A stretch of 50,311 bases of DNA from Bacillota bacterium (GTDB lineage Bacteria; Bacillota; Clostridia; Acetivibrionales; DSM-1351): the NCBI GenBank assembly GCA_023443515.1, contig JAEZUC010000027.1, positions 1 to 50,311 of the forward strand, read 5' to 3'. The notes beneath the pieces were generated by a model. The model was given only the letters and a program-made list of their open reading frames with translations. It made no database searches and was not told where the DNA came from. Within the stretch, counting starts at the first letter, position 1. The number at the start of each line of letters is the position of its first letter. A program made the position numbers and the translations under genes. This document shows positions 35,937-43,893 of this stretch, one piece after another.

Positions 35937-37778
35937 ATGAAAAGACATCTTGTAATTCTCTTGGTTATGTGTATGCTCTTTACCAGTTGTTTTTCTATGC
36001 TGGTAATTCAGGCAGAGGGGTCGGAGGATCTTCCTGCACCTCAGGACCGTTATTTGTGGTCAATAGCAGCAAATGACAACGGATTGTTTGCTGCCGTTGG
36101 TGATTACGGTATTGTTAGGTTAACAGATAACGGAATTGATTGGAAGGATATCCAGCTCCCAACGGATTCTCAGTTGAATTCAGTTGCCAGCAGAGGAACT
36201 CAGTTTGTAGCAGTAGGTGATTTTGGAGCAACTTATACTTCAGAAGAAGGTTTTGACTGGAAAGAGGTAATGCCTCCAAAGTTTGATTACAATCTTACTT
36301 CTGTAGTATCAAACGGAAAAATTTTCGTTGCTACAGGAAGCAATGGAGCGATTCTTTACTCAGAAGATGGATATAATTGGGTAAAGGTTGAAAAAACTTA
36401 CATATCCTATAAAGAGACTATACCCAATATTACAAGTCTCGTATGGAATGGTAATGAATTCTATGCTTTAACTGATTTGGGGACAAGCCTTACATCAGAT
36501 AATGGAATTGATTGGAAACAGCAACAAATCTATACGCCAGTTGATTCCAAATATGGCTTTTCATTAAAAAATGTAACTTGGGGTAACGATATGTTTGTTG
36601 CCACAGGTGAAAAGGGTACAATCGAAGTATCTTATGACGGCGTTTACTGGAAGCCGGTTTTCCAAGACGAAAAAGCATCCTTCAGAAATATAATTTGGAG
36701 TGAATCCGAAAAGGGCTTCTTTGCAACCGGAACACGTGGACTCATTAGTTTTTCAAAGGATGGTTTCGGATGGGATAGAATATCAAAAGAAGATTTGTCG
36801 CATTATGCATTTGAGCATATGGCGACATTCAGAGATATAGACATTGTTATAGGTGGAGGCGGATTAATAGCCAGAATCACATATCTGAATCACACCGTTG
36901 AAGTTGTAAATGCAGGAGCAGATGACGGTTATCAGCTATATGATGTCGCCACTGACGGCAAAATTCTTGTAGCCGTTGGTACTGACGGAAGAGTAAGAAG
37001 ATCAACTGATGGCGGTTTAACATGGTCATACTTTAACCTTACTACAATTGATGACTTAGTTGATATCGATTACGGTGGAGGAGCATTTGTAGCAGTTGGC
37101 CCTAATGGTACTCTTATCAGGTCTACTGATGGAGGGAAAAACTGGTACGCACCTATAACCGGCCTTGGTAATAATATAGAAGGTGTTACATATTCAAATG
37201 GAAAATTTATCGCTGTTGGAAGCAACGGACTTATTCTTACATCCAATGATGCAGGTGCTTCATGGAACGACAATGTTGTTACACCTCCTGTTAAATTGAA
37301 TAAAGGTGAATATAACGGAAGAACCTATGTTGTTGTTGGAAACAATGGTAAAATATTTACTTCTACTGATGGAGTAAATTGGACTGAACAAGCGTCAGGA
37401 ACTACTAAAAACCTGACAAGCGTTGTTTGGGACGGCAGTCAATTTATAGCAGTGGGAAGCAACGGTACAATACTTACCTCGCCTGATGGCATAACATGGT
37501 CAACTTCACTTTCAGGCTTAAATACTAATTTTACTGATATTACTACTGTTGGTGAAAATACATGGAACAGCGGTTACAGAATTATTGCAACAGGCCTTTC
37601 CGGTAAGACATATGGTTCTAATGATGGCAAAAAGTGGTTTCCTCTAGCTTCACAGGTTTCAACCAATCTCAATGGAACAGTGTGGTTTGGCGATAAATAT
37701 GTTTCAGTAGGATGCCATGAATGTATTACAATATCCAAGGATGGATCAATTTGGACTCAGGTGCTTGGACATTATTAA
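35937..37778 (+). CDS. Exported beta-propeller repeat protein (YCF48/BNR-like)
   Basis: A 613-residue protein with an N-terminal signal sequence (LVILLVMCMLFTSCFSML; the FTSC stretch could be an imperfect lipobox). The rest consists of about twelve repeats of ~40 residues built around the patterns 'FVAVGxxGTIxTSxDGxxW' and 'LTSVVWxGxxF'. Examples are GQFVAVGDFGATYTSEEGFD-like units and FIAVGSNGTILTSPDGITW. This is the sortilin/YCF48/BNR-type propeller blade pattern. It is outside the cell and probably binds a protein or glycan. No dockerin or anchor is seen at the C-terminus. TTTACA (35876-35881) with TATAAT (35897-35902) gives a weak upstream promoter, and AGGAGGGG precedes the ATG. Confidence 0.8.
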   Translation: MKRHLVILLVMCMLFTSCFSMLVIQAEGSEDLPAPQDRYLWSIAANDNGLFAAVGDYGIVRLTDNGIDWKDIQLPTDSQLNSVASRGTQFVAVGDFGATYTSEEGFDWKEVMPPKFDYNLTSVVSNGKIFVATGSNGAILYSEDGYNWVKVEKTYISYKETIPNITSLVWNGNEFYALTDLGTSLTSDNGIDWKQQQIYTPVDSKYGFSLKNVTWGNDMFVATGEKGTIEVSYDGVYWKPVFQDEKASFRNIIWSESEKGFFATGTRGLISFSKDGFGWDRISKEDLSHYAFEHMATFRDIDIVIGGGGLIARITYLNHTVEVVNAGADDGYQLYDVATDGKILVAVGTDGRVRRSTDGGLTWSYFNLTTIDDLVDIDYGGGAFVAVGPNGTLIRSTDGGKNWYAPITGLGNNIEGVTYSNGKFIAVGSNGLILTSNDAGASWNDNVVTPPVKLNKGEYNGRTYVVVGNNGKIFTSTDGVNWTEQASGTTKNLTSVVWDGSQFIAVGSNGTILTSPDGITWSTSLSGLNTNFTDITTVGENTWNSGYRIIATGLSGKTYGSNDGKKWFPLASQVSTNLNGTVWFGDKYVSVGCHECITISKDGSIWTQVLGHY

Positions 37779-37797
37779 AAAGTATTTAAGTCCTTAT

Positions 37798-37827
37798 TAA
37801 GGCCGGTGGCGTAAGCTGTCGGCCTTA
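37798..37827. terminator. Hairpin between convergent genes
   Basis: TAAGGCCG (37798-37805) pairs with CGGCCTTA (37820-37827), with a further four wobble-rich inner pairs around a GTAA loop. It follows the repeat-protein gene and overlaps the last codon of splB on the other strand. There is no long T-run, so efficiency is uncertain. Confidence 0.55.
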
Positions 37828-38844
37828 TATAATATATTTTATAGTACCTTCTCCGAAAAGCCGGTTTATCTCCGGCGTGAAAAATTCTTTAACTTCATTA
37901 ATTGATTCCTTGGGATACACATATTTACCATAACCAAACTGACCGAATTTAAATTTTCGGTTTTCGTTTATCATATCCAGAGTTGTATCAGGGAATATCT
38001 CTAAAATCTTATTTTTGGCTCTTTCGGTATATCTGTGTGTTATTATTTCAAAGCTTGCATCCTGTGCAATATCATCATCAATGGTACTTCTGAGTTTTAA
38101 CAATAGATTTTTATAATCCTCTTTCCACCCTTCATAGAGAAATACCGGTGCAATTAAAAACCCTACCGGATATCCGGCTTTAGATACCTTTCCGACTGCT
38201 TCTATACGTTTATCAGCGGAAGCAGTTTTGTGTTCATACGCGCTTATAATATTCTGAGTATTTACACTAAAGCGTATTTCGGTATGTTTATTGTGATCCA
38301 GGTCAAGAAGGCTGTCTATATCTGTGAATTTGGTTACAAACCTGAAACGGGCATTTTTTTGGTTTGCAAAAAAGTTTATGGAGGCCTTTAAAGCTCCGGT
38401 GTAAGGTTCGACGGGAACCGGGTCTGAGGTTGCAGCTCCTTCAAATATAGTATCTTCCGGGAGTCTTTCCTGTATATATTTATCTGCACGATTTAAGATG
38501 TCGTCGATGTTTACATAAACTCTGACGAAGGGTTTGTCTCCTAATTGTGTATTGAGATAGCAGTACTCACATTGTCCTATGCAGCCGCTTACAAGGGGAA
38601 GCTGATAATGTGCAGAAGGCTTACAGCTCTGGAAGGTCAGGCTTTTTTTCACTCCTACTACAAGGGTTTGCTTGCCATGCTTGTAAAGTGAGCTGGCATC
38701 TTCTCCTGGAATACAGGATTTTACCCTGTTCAATGCACATTGACTTATCTCAACCCCTGAAGAACTGAATTGGTCGAATAGGCTTCTGCCCAGTTCATAA
38801 TCAAGGGCTCCTGTTTCAAATATTACTCTTTGCGGTTTAAACAT
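37825..38844 (-). CDS. splB: Spore photoproduct lyase
   Basis: A 339-residue radical SAM enzyme that reverses the spore photoproduct (5-thyminyl-5,6-dihydrothymine) during germination. Cluster cysteines C88, C92 and C95 sit in VSGCIGQCEYCYLNTQLGDK. LRFVTKF-like (RFRFVTKFTDIDSLLD) and YPVGFLIAPVFLYEGWKED are family motifs. At the site corresponding to the Bacillus radical-quenching Cys141 this protein has FEGAATSD (Ala138). A Cys at residue 74 (FQSCKPSAH) could take that role. The gene is probably forespore-expressed from the sigma-G-like promoter at 38871-38901. No splA accompanies it. It marks the organism as an endospore former. Confidence 0.95.
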   Translation of the reverse strand: MFKPQRVIFETGALDYELGRSLFDQFSSSGVEISQCALNRVKSCIPGEDASSLYKHGKQTLVVGVKKSLTFQSCKPSAHYQLPLVSGCIGQCEYCYLNTQLGDKPFVRVYVNIDDILNRADKYIQERLPEDTIFEGAATSDPVPVEPYTGALKASINFFANQKNARFRFVTKFTDIDSLLDLDHNKHTEIRFSVNTQNIISAYEHKTASADKRIEAVGKVSKAGYPVGFLIAPVFLYEGWKEDYKNLLLKLRSTIDDDIAQDASFEIITHRYTERAKNKILEIFPDTTLDMINENRKFKFGQFGYGKYVYPKESINEVKEFFTPEINRLFGEGTIKYII

Positions 38845-38884
38845 AAAAAATCCTCACACATTGTTTTTGTTATTGTGTGAGGAT
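38845..38884 (-). terminator. Terminator of the yibE-type operon, overlapping splB ribosome site
   Basis: Read on the minus strand, ATCCTCACACA (38884-38874) pairs perfectly with TGTGTGAGGAT (38860-38850), followed by a T-run (38849-38845) that touches the splB ATG (38844-38842). It ends the DUF486-YibE transcript. Its 3' arm includes GAGGA, the only Shine-Dalgarno of splB. Confidence 0.75.
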
Positions 38885-38901
38885 GCCTTTTGTATTATTC
38901 A
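38871..38901 (-). promoter_or_regulatory. splB: Sigma-G-like promoter of splB
   Basis: On the minus strand TGAATA (38901-38896) and CACAATA (38877-38871) are 18 bp apart. The forespore sigma-G consensus is GHATR and CATNHTA with about 17-18 bp, so only the T of CAT is missed. The -10 overlaps the 5' arm of the terminator hairpin, and start of transcription would fall near 38864, in the loop. The Bacillus spl operon is a known sigma-G target. Confidence 0.6.
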
Positions 38902-38915
38902 CATTTTTATATTTA

Positions 38916-40163
38916 CTATTTCCAGCCATTGTTGTAATCATTGTCATCTGGTTCTGTTGTATCAAGGCCGGAAACATCCGGTTTGGGAAGCTTGATTCTT
39001 TCTGAATACAAGTAGGCGCAAACCAGAGATGTGATAGGCATTGTAAAAAGAATACCTATACTGCCTACCAACGACTGAAGTATTTCAACAACTATCATTT
39101 CCTTGTTCAGAAGCTCTAAAAGTGAACTGTTATATGAAACCAGCAGCAAAACAACTGAAAGGGAACTGCCTATATAAGCAAGTATAAGTGTGTTGGCCAT
39201 TGTCCCCATTATATCTTTTCCAATAGCTATTCCCGACTTTACAAGCAAACTGAAAGGAGTATACTCCAGTTTCTCTTTCATTTCAGCAAGTGAAGCTGCA
39301 ATTGACATGGATACATCCATTATAGCACCTATTGCTCCAATAAGAATGGCTGCAAATATTATTGCCTTTAAATCTATGGGGTGTTTGGTATTAATACGGA
39401 GCAGATAGAGGGATTCTTCGCTGACAAACCCCGTAAGCTTTAAAAACCTGTCCATTAAAGTAATCAGAATTCCTGATATAAGGACTCCTACCATACAGCC
39501 AATACCTGCAGCCAGACTTTTCTTGCTGGCTCCGTAAACAATAAGCAAAGTCATACAGATGATAAAAAGGCAGGTTATTATTGACCATATATAAATGTTG
39601 AAGCCCTGTAATACAGCAGGAACAAATACTGCAAATATAGCAGCAAATGTAAACACAAGAGACAATATTGTATTGAAACCTTTAGATCTTCCAAATATCA
39701 GAAGCAGGATGAAAAAGATTATTCCCAGAACCAAAAGTGCATTAGTTCTATGGTATTCAGCCATGACCCAATCATACTCAGAATCCTTGTTGTCCAGCTT
39801 ATATAAAATTACTTTGTCTCCCGGTTCAATTTCTTTTTGCGAGCCACCCGAGAATGGGTCTATGGTTTGAAAAGCGTTAATTTGCTTGCCTTTGTCTTTA
39901 CCTGATAAAAGTTTTGCCGAAAAAGCAATATCCTTACCTTGATTTGGGCTGTCTCCACCCAGATTATATTCGGTTTTACTTGTTTTTATTATTTTAATTA
40001 CACTTGCACTCTGGGCCTCAACACCGTCAATAGCTTTAAACATATCAAGATTGTTGGTGGTATATCTGTTCCCTATGTACAATAGCACTATGGAAATAAC
40101 AATAGTAGAGATGTATATTAGATTTTTTTTATTTATGAGCTTTTTTAAGTAGTGTGCTTCCAT
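38916..40163 (-). CDS. YibE/F-family membrane protein
   Basis: A 415-residue integral membrane protein of the YibE/F family. An N-terminal helix (LIYISTIVISIVLLYIGN) is followed by an extracytoplasmic region (~35-135, including QTIDPFSGGSQKEIEPGDKV) and then seven or eight helices with the motifs AAILIGAIGAIMDVSMSIA and MGTMANTLILAYIGSS, which are family signatures. The ATG is preceded by AGAGGAG on the minus strand. It lies 12 bp downstream of the DUF486 gene in the same operon. Transport substrate and mechanism are unknown. Confidence 0.9.
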   Translation of the reverse strand: MEAHYLKKLINKKNLIYISTIVISIVLLYIGNRYTTNNLDMFKAIDGVEAQSASVIKIIKTSKTEYNLGGDSPNQGKDIAFSAKLLSGKDKGKQINAFQTIDPFSGGSQKEIEPGDKVILYKLDNKDSEYDWVMAEYHRTNALLVLGIIFFILLLIFGRSKGFNTILSLVFTFAAIFAVFVPAVLQGFNIYIWSIITCLFIICMTLLIVYGASKKSLAAGIGCMVGVLISGILITLMDRFLKLTGFVSEESLYLLRINTKHPIDLKAIIFAAILIGAIGAIMDVSMSIAASLAEMKEKLEYTPFSLLVKSGIAIGKDIMGTMANTLILAYIGSSLSVVLLLVSYNSSLLELLNKEMIVVEILQSLVGSIGILFTMPITSLVCAYLYSERIKLPKPDVSGLDTTEPDDNDYNNGWK

Positions 40164-40175
40164 ACAAGTCTCCTC

Positions 40176-40529
40176 TTAAAACTTTTTAAAGGCAAAGAAA
40201 ACTGCACCTAAAATACATATGAAGGATAAGATGTAATTGAGCTTGAAACTCTCTTTTAGATAAAGTACTGAAAAAACACCAAAAACAACCAGTGTTATGG
40301 CTTCCTGAATAATTTTAAGCTGAGCGGTGTCAAAGTTCTTGGACGCTAACCTGTTAGCGGGAATCATAAAGCAGTATTCAAAAAATGCTATTCCCCAGCT
40401 TATCAGAATAATAATAGGAAGGGACGCTGAACTATTTTTAAATTTAAGATTACCGTACCACGCAAATGTCATAAAAATATTTGAAACTATCAAAAGTAAA
40501 AAAGGCCAGAATTTAATTATTGAAGACAT
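40176..40529 (-). CDS. DUF486 (DMT-like) small membrane protein
   Basis: A 117-residue four-helix membrane protein of the DUF486 family, part of the drug/metabolite transporter-like superfamily. The conserved stretches are FMTFAWYGNLKF, IPANRLASKNFDTAQLKIIQ and EAITLVVFGVFSVLYLKE. The length is that expected for the family. It is the first gene of the minus-strand pair with the YibE-type gene and is divergent from the GGDEF-EAL gene. Function is unknown. Confidence 0.87.
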   Translation of the reverse strand: MSSIIKFWPFLLLIVSNIFMTFAWYGNLKFKNSSASLPIIILISWGIAFFEYCFMIPANRLASKNFDTAQLKIIQEAITLVVFGVFSVLYLKESFKLNYILSFICILGAVFFAFKKF

Positions 40530-40577
40530 ATATATAACCCCGCTAGTATTATGCTTTTATGGTAATGCATAAATAAC

Positions 40578-40605
40578 ATTATAATCTATTATTCATAATT
40601 TTCAA
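40578..40605 (-). promoter_or_regulatory. Promoter of the DUF486-YibE operon
   Basis: On the minus strand TTGAAA (40605-40600) and TATAAT (40583-40578) are 16 bp apart, placed 50-75 bp before the DUF486 ATG. Confidence 0.6.
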
Positions 40606-40617
40606 CAGTCATTGACA

Positions 40618-40644
40618 TATTTGTCCTCATTAATATGACAAATA
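40618..40644. promoter_or_regulatory. Inverted repeat between divergent promoters
   Basis: TATTTGTC (40618-40625) and GACAAATA (40637-40644) form an 8-bp inverted repeat with an 11-bp AT-rich spacer. It lies exactly between the minus-strand promoter (40578-40605) and the plus-strand promoter (40647-40674). It could be an operator controlling both sides; the binding protein is unknown. Confidence 0.4.
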
Positions 40645-40646
40645 GA

Positions 40647-40674
40647 TTGAAAATTTTAACATAATTAGTATAAT
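40647..40674 (+). promoter_or_regulatory. Promoter of the GGDEF-EAL gene
   Basis: TTGAAA (40647-40652) and TATAAT (40669-40674) with a 16-bp spacer lie about 100 bp before the ATG at 40774. Confidence 0.6.
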
Positions 40675-40773
40675 ATTAGTATGGTATTATATATTTACCG
40701 GCAAGTGTTTTATAAATAATATAGAGGATAGCCAGCAGCCGGGTGCTGATATATAAGGGCTTGAGGTAGTATA

Positions 40774-43344
40774 ATGACATTAAAAAATGTAAAAAAGGTT
40801 ATTTTGGCAGGCTTTGCATTTGTGGTTATTCTATTGTTTTTTGGAAGTAACTTTGTTAAAGCAGTTAACACTGAAACATTTGAGGATGTCCAACCAAAAA
40901 AGAATATCTTGATACTGCATTCGTATAATGAAGGCTTGGAATGGACAAGTGATCAGAATACCGGAATAATTGAAACTATTGAGAAGGAATATCCAAACAC
41001 TAGTACATATGTAGAATACATGGATTGGAAAAATTATCCGACTGCTACTATACTTTCTTATTTATCTGACTACTTTGAATTCAAATACAAACATAAACGT
41101 CTCGATTTGATAATTACTACTGACGACGCAGCTTTTAAGTTTGCATTACTCAACAGAAAACAATTGTTTTCCAATGCACCAATTGTATTTTCAGGAGTTA
41201 ATCAGGAAAATCTTGCGGAAATAGCCAAGCATTATAAAAATTACACCGGGGTTATTGAAAATATCAATCCTACTGAAACTTTCAGAATAGCTTTGAGAAT
41301 AAATCCCAACTTAAAGAAAGTTTATGTGGTCTTTGATAATTCCGAAAGCGGTTTATCGACAGGCCGGTTGGTAATGGATAAGGCCAAGGCAATGAATCTG
41401 GAACCCATACCAATGAATAGAATGAGCTTCCATGAGCTTTTGCAAGAAGTCAGTAAACTGGATAACACAAGTATAGTATTTTTTGCAACTTATTACAGCG
41501 ATGCAAACGGCAAAATGTTGGAATTTAGTCTGGCATCCAAAGAAATAAGCAAGTTCAGCAGTGTACCTGTATATCACCAATATGACTTTGGGCTGAACAA
41601 GGGCGCATTTGGCGGAGAATTGTTAAGTGGCAGGCTCTGTGGAAACTATGCCGCAAAACTTGCATTGAAGATATTAAAGGGAGAATCTGCTTCTGAAATA
41701 AAGGTTATATCCCCTAAGGCAACAAGAGTGGTGTTTGACTATGAGCAATTAAAGAGATTTGAAGTACCTGTATGGAAACTGCCTAAATCTGCTCAGATAA
41801 TAAACAAACCATTTTCATTTTTTGAAACTTACAAACGTCTTGTTTTGTGTGTTATAGTTGCATTTACGGTACTGACCCTGTTTTTGATTATTCTGCTGGT
41901 ATATATAAGGAAAATCAAAAATATTCGTAAACAATTATATATGAGCAACGAAGAACTTACTCAAACATACGAGGAATTAGTTGCATCGGATGAAGAGTTG
42001 AAGCATCAACTGGAAGAAATCCGTTCCATACAAAAAAGTCTGTCTCTAAGCGAGGAAAAGTACACTTTTCTGGCTATGCATGATATCCTGACAGGTCTTC
42101 CCAACAGACGTTCGCTGATTGAGGATTTTACCAGACTTATGTCCGGCAATAGTGTAAAAAAGATTGCATTACTTTTTATTGACATGGACAATTTTAAATA
42201 TATAAACGATACAATGGGACACGAATTTGGCGATGAACTAATAAATGAAGCAAGCCAAAAACTTAAAACTGCTCTTAAGGATTTCAGCACCTTGTACCGC
42301 CTGGGCGGTGATGAATTTATCCTGCTTGTAAATGATATTGAAAACCAGTTTGAGGCAGAGGATTTTATGTGTCAGGTTCTTCAAAGTTTCAAGGATGAAT
42401 TTGAAATCAGAAACAGCGTTCTTCATATCACTTTCAGTATCGGAGCAGCACTATATCCTGACCACGGCAACAGTATAGAGGATTTAATCAAATGTGCGGA
42501 TATAGCAATGTACAAAGCCAAGGAACAAGGCAAAAACAGGTATGTGCTTTACGATAAGGACATGGATAAGGCTTTTTCCGAAAGAATGACTATAGAAAAG
42601 CTATTGCACACAGCTATGGAAAAGAATGAATTTGAGGTATATTATCAACCCCAGTTTGATTTGGAGACACAAAAAGTAACCGGCCTTGAGGCGTTGCTCA
42701 GATGGAAAAGTTCAGAACTGGGAAATGTGTCGCCTTTAAAATTTATTCAGGTTGCAGAGGATACTCATTTAATTATACCCTTAGGAGAATGGGTGCTGAA
42801 TCAGGCTTGCGCCTTTATTAAGGAATTACACGAAAAGGGTTTTAAGGACTTGACTGTATCAGTTAATATATCAACAATACAGATTCTCCAGTCGGGCTTT
42901 ACACGAAAGATTATTGATATAATGCAAAGTCACAAGCTTAATCCGGAGTGTATTGAACTGGAAATTACCGAAACGGTTTTGATAGAGTCATTTACTACTG
43001 TTTACAGAAAACTGAACAAACTTAAAAAAATGGGTATACGAATAGCGTTGGATGACTTTGGTAAGGGATATTCTTCGTTGAACTATTTAAAACAGCTTCC
43101 AATATCTACATTAAAAATTGATAAATCCTTTATAGATAGTGTTTCAATAGACGAGGAAGGAAGGACCATTACCCGCCACATAATAACACTGGGAAGATCA
43201 CTGGGCATGACTATTATTGCCGAAGGCGTGGAAGATAGGGAACAGCTGGAATACCTTAAAAAATATCAATGCGACAGAATTCAGGGATATCTATTCTCAA
43301 AGCCTCTACCTGGAGAAGATGTTAAAAAGCTGTTGAATGTATAA
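40774..43344 (+). CDS. Membrane sensor with GGDEF and EAL domains (cyclic-di-GMP enzyme)
   Basis: An 856-residue protein. It has a signal/anchor helix (residues ~8-27) and an extracytoplasmic ABC-type substrate-binding-like sensor (~42-335, NILILHSYNEGLEW, VVFDNSESGLSTGRLV). A second membrane helix (~355-380) and a short coiled coil lead to a GGDEF domain with intact GGDEF at 511-515. An EAL domain follows with EAL at 639-641, ELEITETVLIES, ALDDFGKGYSSLNYLKQLP and IAEGVED. Both catalytic motifs look intact, so it could make or break c-di-GMP; no RxxD inhibitory site is evident before the GGDEF motif. The sensor resembles the PF04392 family, which binds small organic ligands. It forms a monocistronic unit with its own promoter and terminator. 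Confidence 0.93.
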   Translation: MTLKNVKKVILAGFAFVVILLFFGSNFVKAVNTETFEDVQPKKNILILHSYNEGLEWTSDQNTGIIETIEKEYPNTSTYVEYMDWKNYPTATILSYLSDYFEFKYKHKRLDLIITTDDAAFKFALLNRKQLFSNAPIVFSGVNQENLAEIAKHYKNYTGVIENINPTETFRIALRINPNLKKVYVVFDNSESGLSTGRLVMDKAKAMNLEPIPMNRMSFHELLQEVSKLDNTSIVFFATYYSDANGKMLEFSLASKEISKFSSVPVYHQYDFGLNKGAFGGELLSGRLCGNYAAKLALKILKGESASEIKVISPKATRVVFDYEQLKRFEVPVWKLPKSAQIINKPFSFFETYKRLVLCVIVAFTVLTLFLIILLVYIRKIKNIRKQLYMSNEELTQTYEELVASDEELKHQLEEIRSIQKSLSLSEEKYTFLAMHDILTGLPNRRSLIEDFTRLMSGNSVKKIALLFIDMDNFKYINDTMGHEFGDELINEASQKLKTALKDFSTLYRLGGDEFILLVNDIENQFEAEDFMCQVLQSFKDEFEIRNSVLHITFSIGAALYPDHGNSIEDLIKCADIAMYKAKEQGKNRYVLYDKDMDKAFSERMTIEKLLHTAMEKNEFEVYYQPQFDLETQKVTGLEALLRWKSSELGNVSPLKFIQVAEDTHLIIPLGEWVLNQACAFIKELHEKGFKDLTVSVNISTIQILQSGFTRKIIDIMQSHKLNPECIELEITETVLIESFTTVYRKLNKLKKMGIRIALDDFGKGYSSLNYLKQLPISTLKIDKSFIDSVSIDEEGRTITRHIITLGRSLGMTIIAEGVEDREQLEYLKKYQCDRIQGYLFSKPLPGEDVKKLLNV

Positions 43345-43363
43345 TTACTCAATAAAGATTCAC

Positions 43364-43408
43364 AACGACCATGTTAAGCCTTGAAATACAGGTTTACATG
43401 GTCGTTTT
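43364..43408 (+). terminator. Terminator after the GGDEF-EAL gene
   Basis: ACGACCATGT (about 43365-43374) pairs with ACATGGTCGT (43396-43405), and the inner TAAGCC/GGTTTA pairs continue the stem to 16 bp around a 10-base loop, followed by T4. Confidence 0.92.
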
Positions 43409-43427
43409 ATGTTTAATATCCAATTTC

Positions 43428-43455
43428 TTGACTTATTTAATTTAATTGGTATAAT
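43428..43455 (+). promoter_or_regulatory. Promoter of the DUF134-Mrp operon
   Basis: TTGACT (43428-43433) and TATAAT (43450-43455) are 16 bp apart; the -10 runs into a 34-bp perfect palindrome. Confidence 0.65.
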
Positions 43456-43484
43456 AATTATGTGCATATGCACATAATTATTAT
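43451..43484. promoter_or_regulatory. 34-bp perfect palindrome, probable operator
   Basis: Bases 43451-43467 are the exact reverse complement of 43468-43484, with the centre TATGTGCATATGCACATA. It covers most of the -10 element and the expected start of transcription, and ends one base before the ribosome site GAGGTG of the DUF134 gene. In DNA it is an excellent operator for a dimeric protein; the RNA form would be a hairpin adjoining the ribosome site. Autoregulation by the HTH protein encoded next is the simplest reading. Confidence 0.7.
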
Positions 43485-43496
43485 GAGGTGAAATTA

Positions 43497-43880
43497 ATGC
43501 CAAGACCAAAAAAATGCAGAAGGGTTGGTTTTATACCAGGTAATCCTTGCTTTCATCCCGAAGTTAAAAGTCAAGTTCAGGTTGTTTTGAGTATTGAGGA
43601 GGTTGAGGCCATCAGACTTGCAGATTATCTGGAAATTGGTCAGGATGAGGCTGCAGAAAGTATGAATGTTTCCAGAGGAACATTTCAGCGTATAATAAAT
43701 TCTGCAAGGAAAAAGACGGCAGATGCATTGGTACACGGGAAAACTATCCGGATAGACGGGGGAAATTATCAGGTTGAGTCAGGCAGAAGCTGCTGCAGGA
43801 GACAGAGCGGGGAATGCAGCACTATAAACTGTGACAGGTGTAAAGGTTGTATGGACTGTCACAAACCAACAAATATATAA
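43497..43880 (+). CDS. DUF134-family HTH DNA-binding protein
   Basis: A 127-residue protein of the DUF134 (UPF0251) family. It begins MPRPKKCRRVGFIPGNPCFH, then VLSIEEVEAIRLADYLEIGQ leads into a sigma-70 region 4-like HTH (QDEAAESMNVSRGTFQRIIN). The C-terminal 30 residues are cysteine-rich (SCCRRQSGEC, CDRCKGCMDCHK) and may bind an iron-sulfur cluster or zinc. GAGGTG before the ATG at 43497 is used in preference to the in-frame GTG at 43488. It is a likely regulator of the following Mrp-type gene (13 bp gap) through the palindrome upstream; a redox- or metal-sensing role is inferred. Confidence 0.85.
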   Translation: MPRPKKCRRVGFIPGNPCFHPEVKSQVQVVLSIEEVEAIRLADYLEIGQDEAAESMNVSRGTFQRIINSARKKTADALVHGKTIRIDGGNYQVESGRSCCRRQSGECSTINCDRCKGCMDCHKPTNI

Positions 43881-43893
43881 CGAGGTGAATTAT

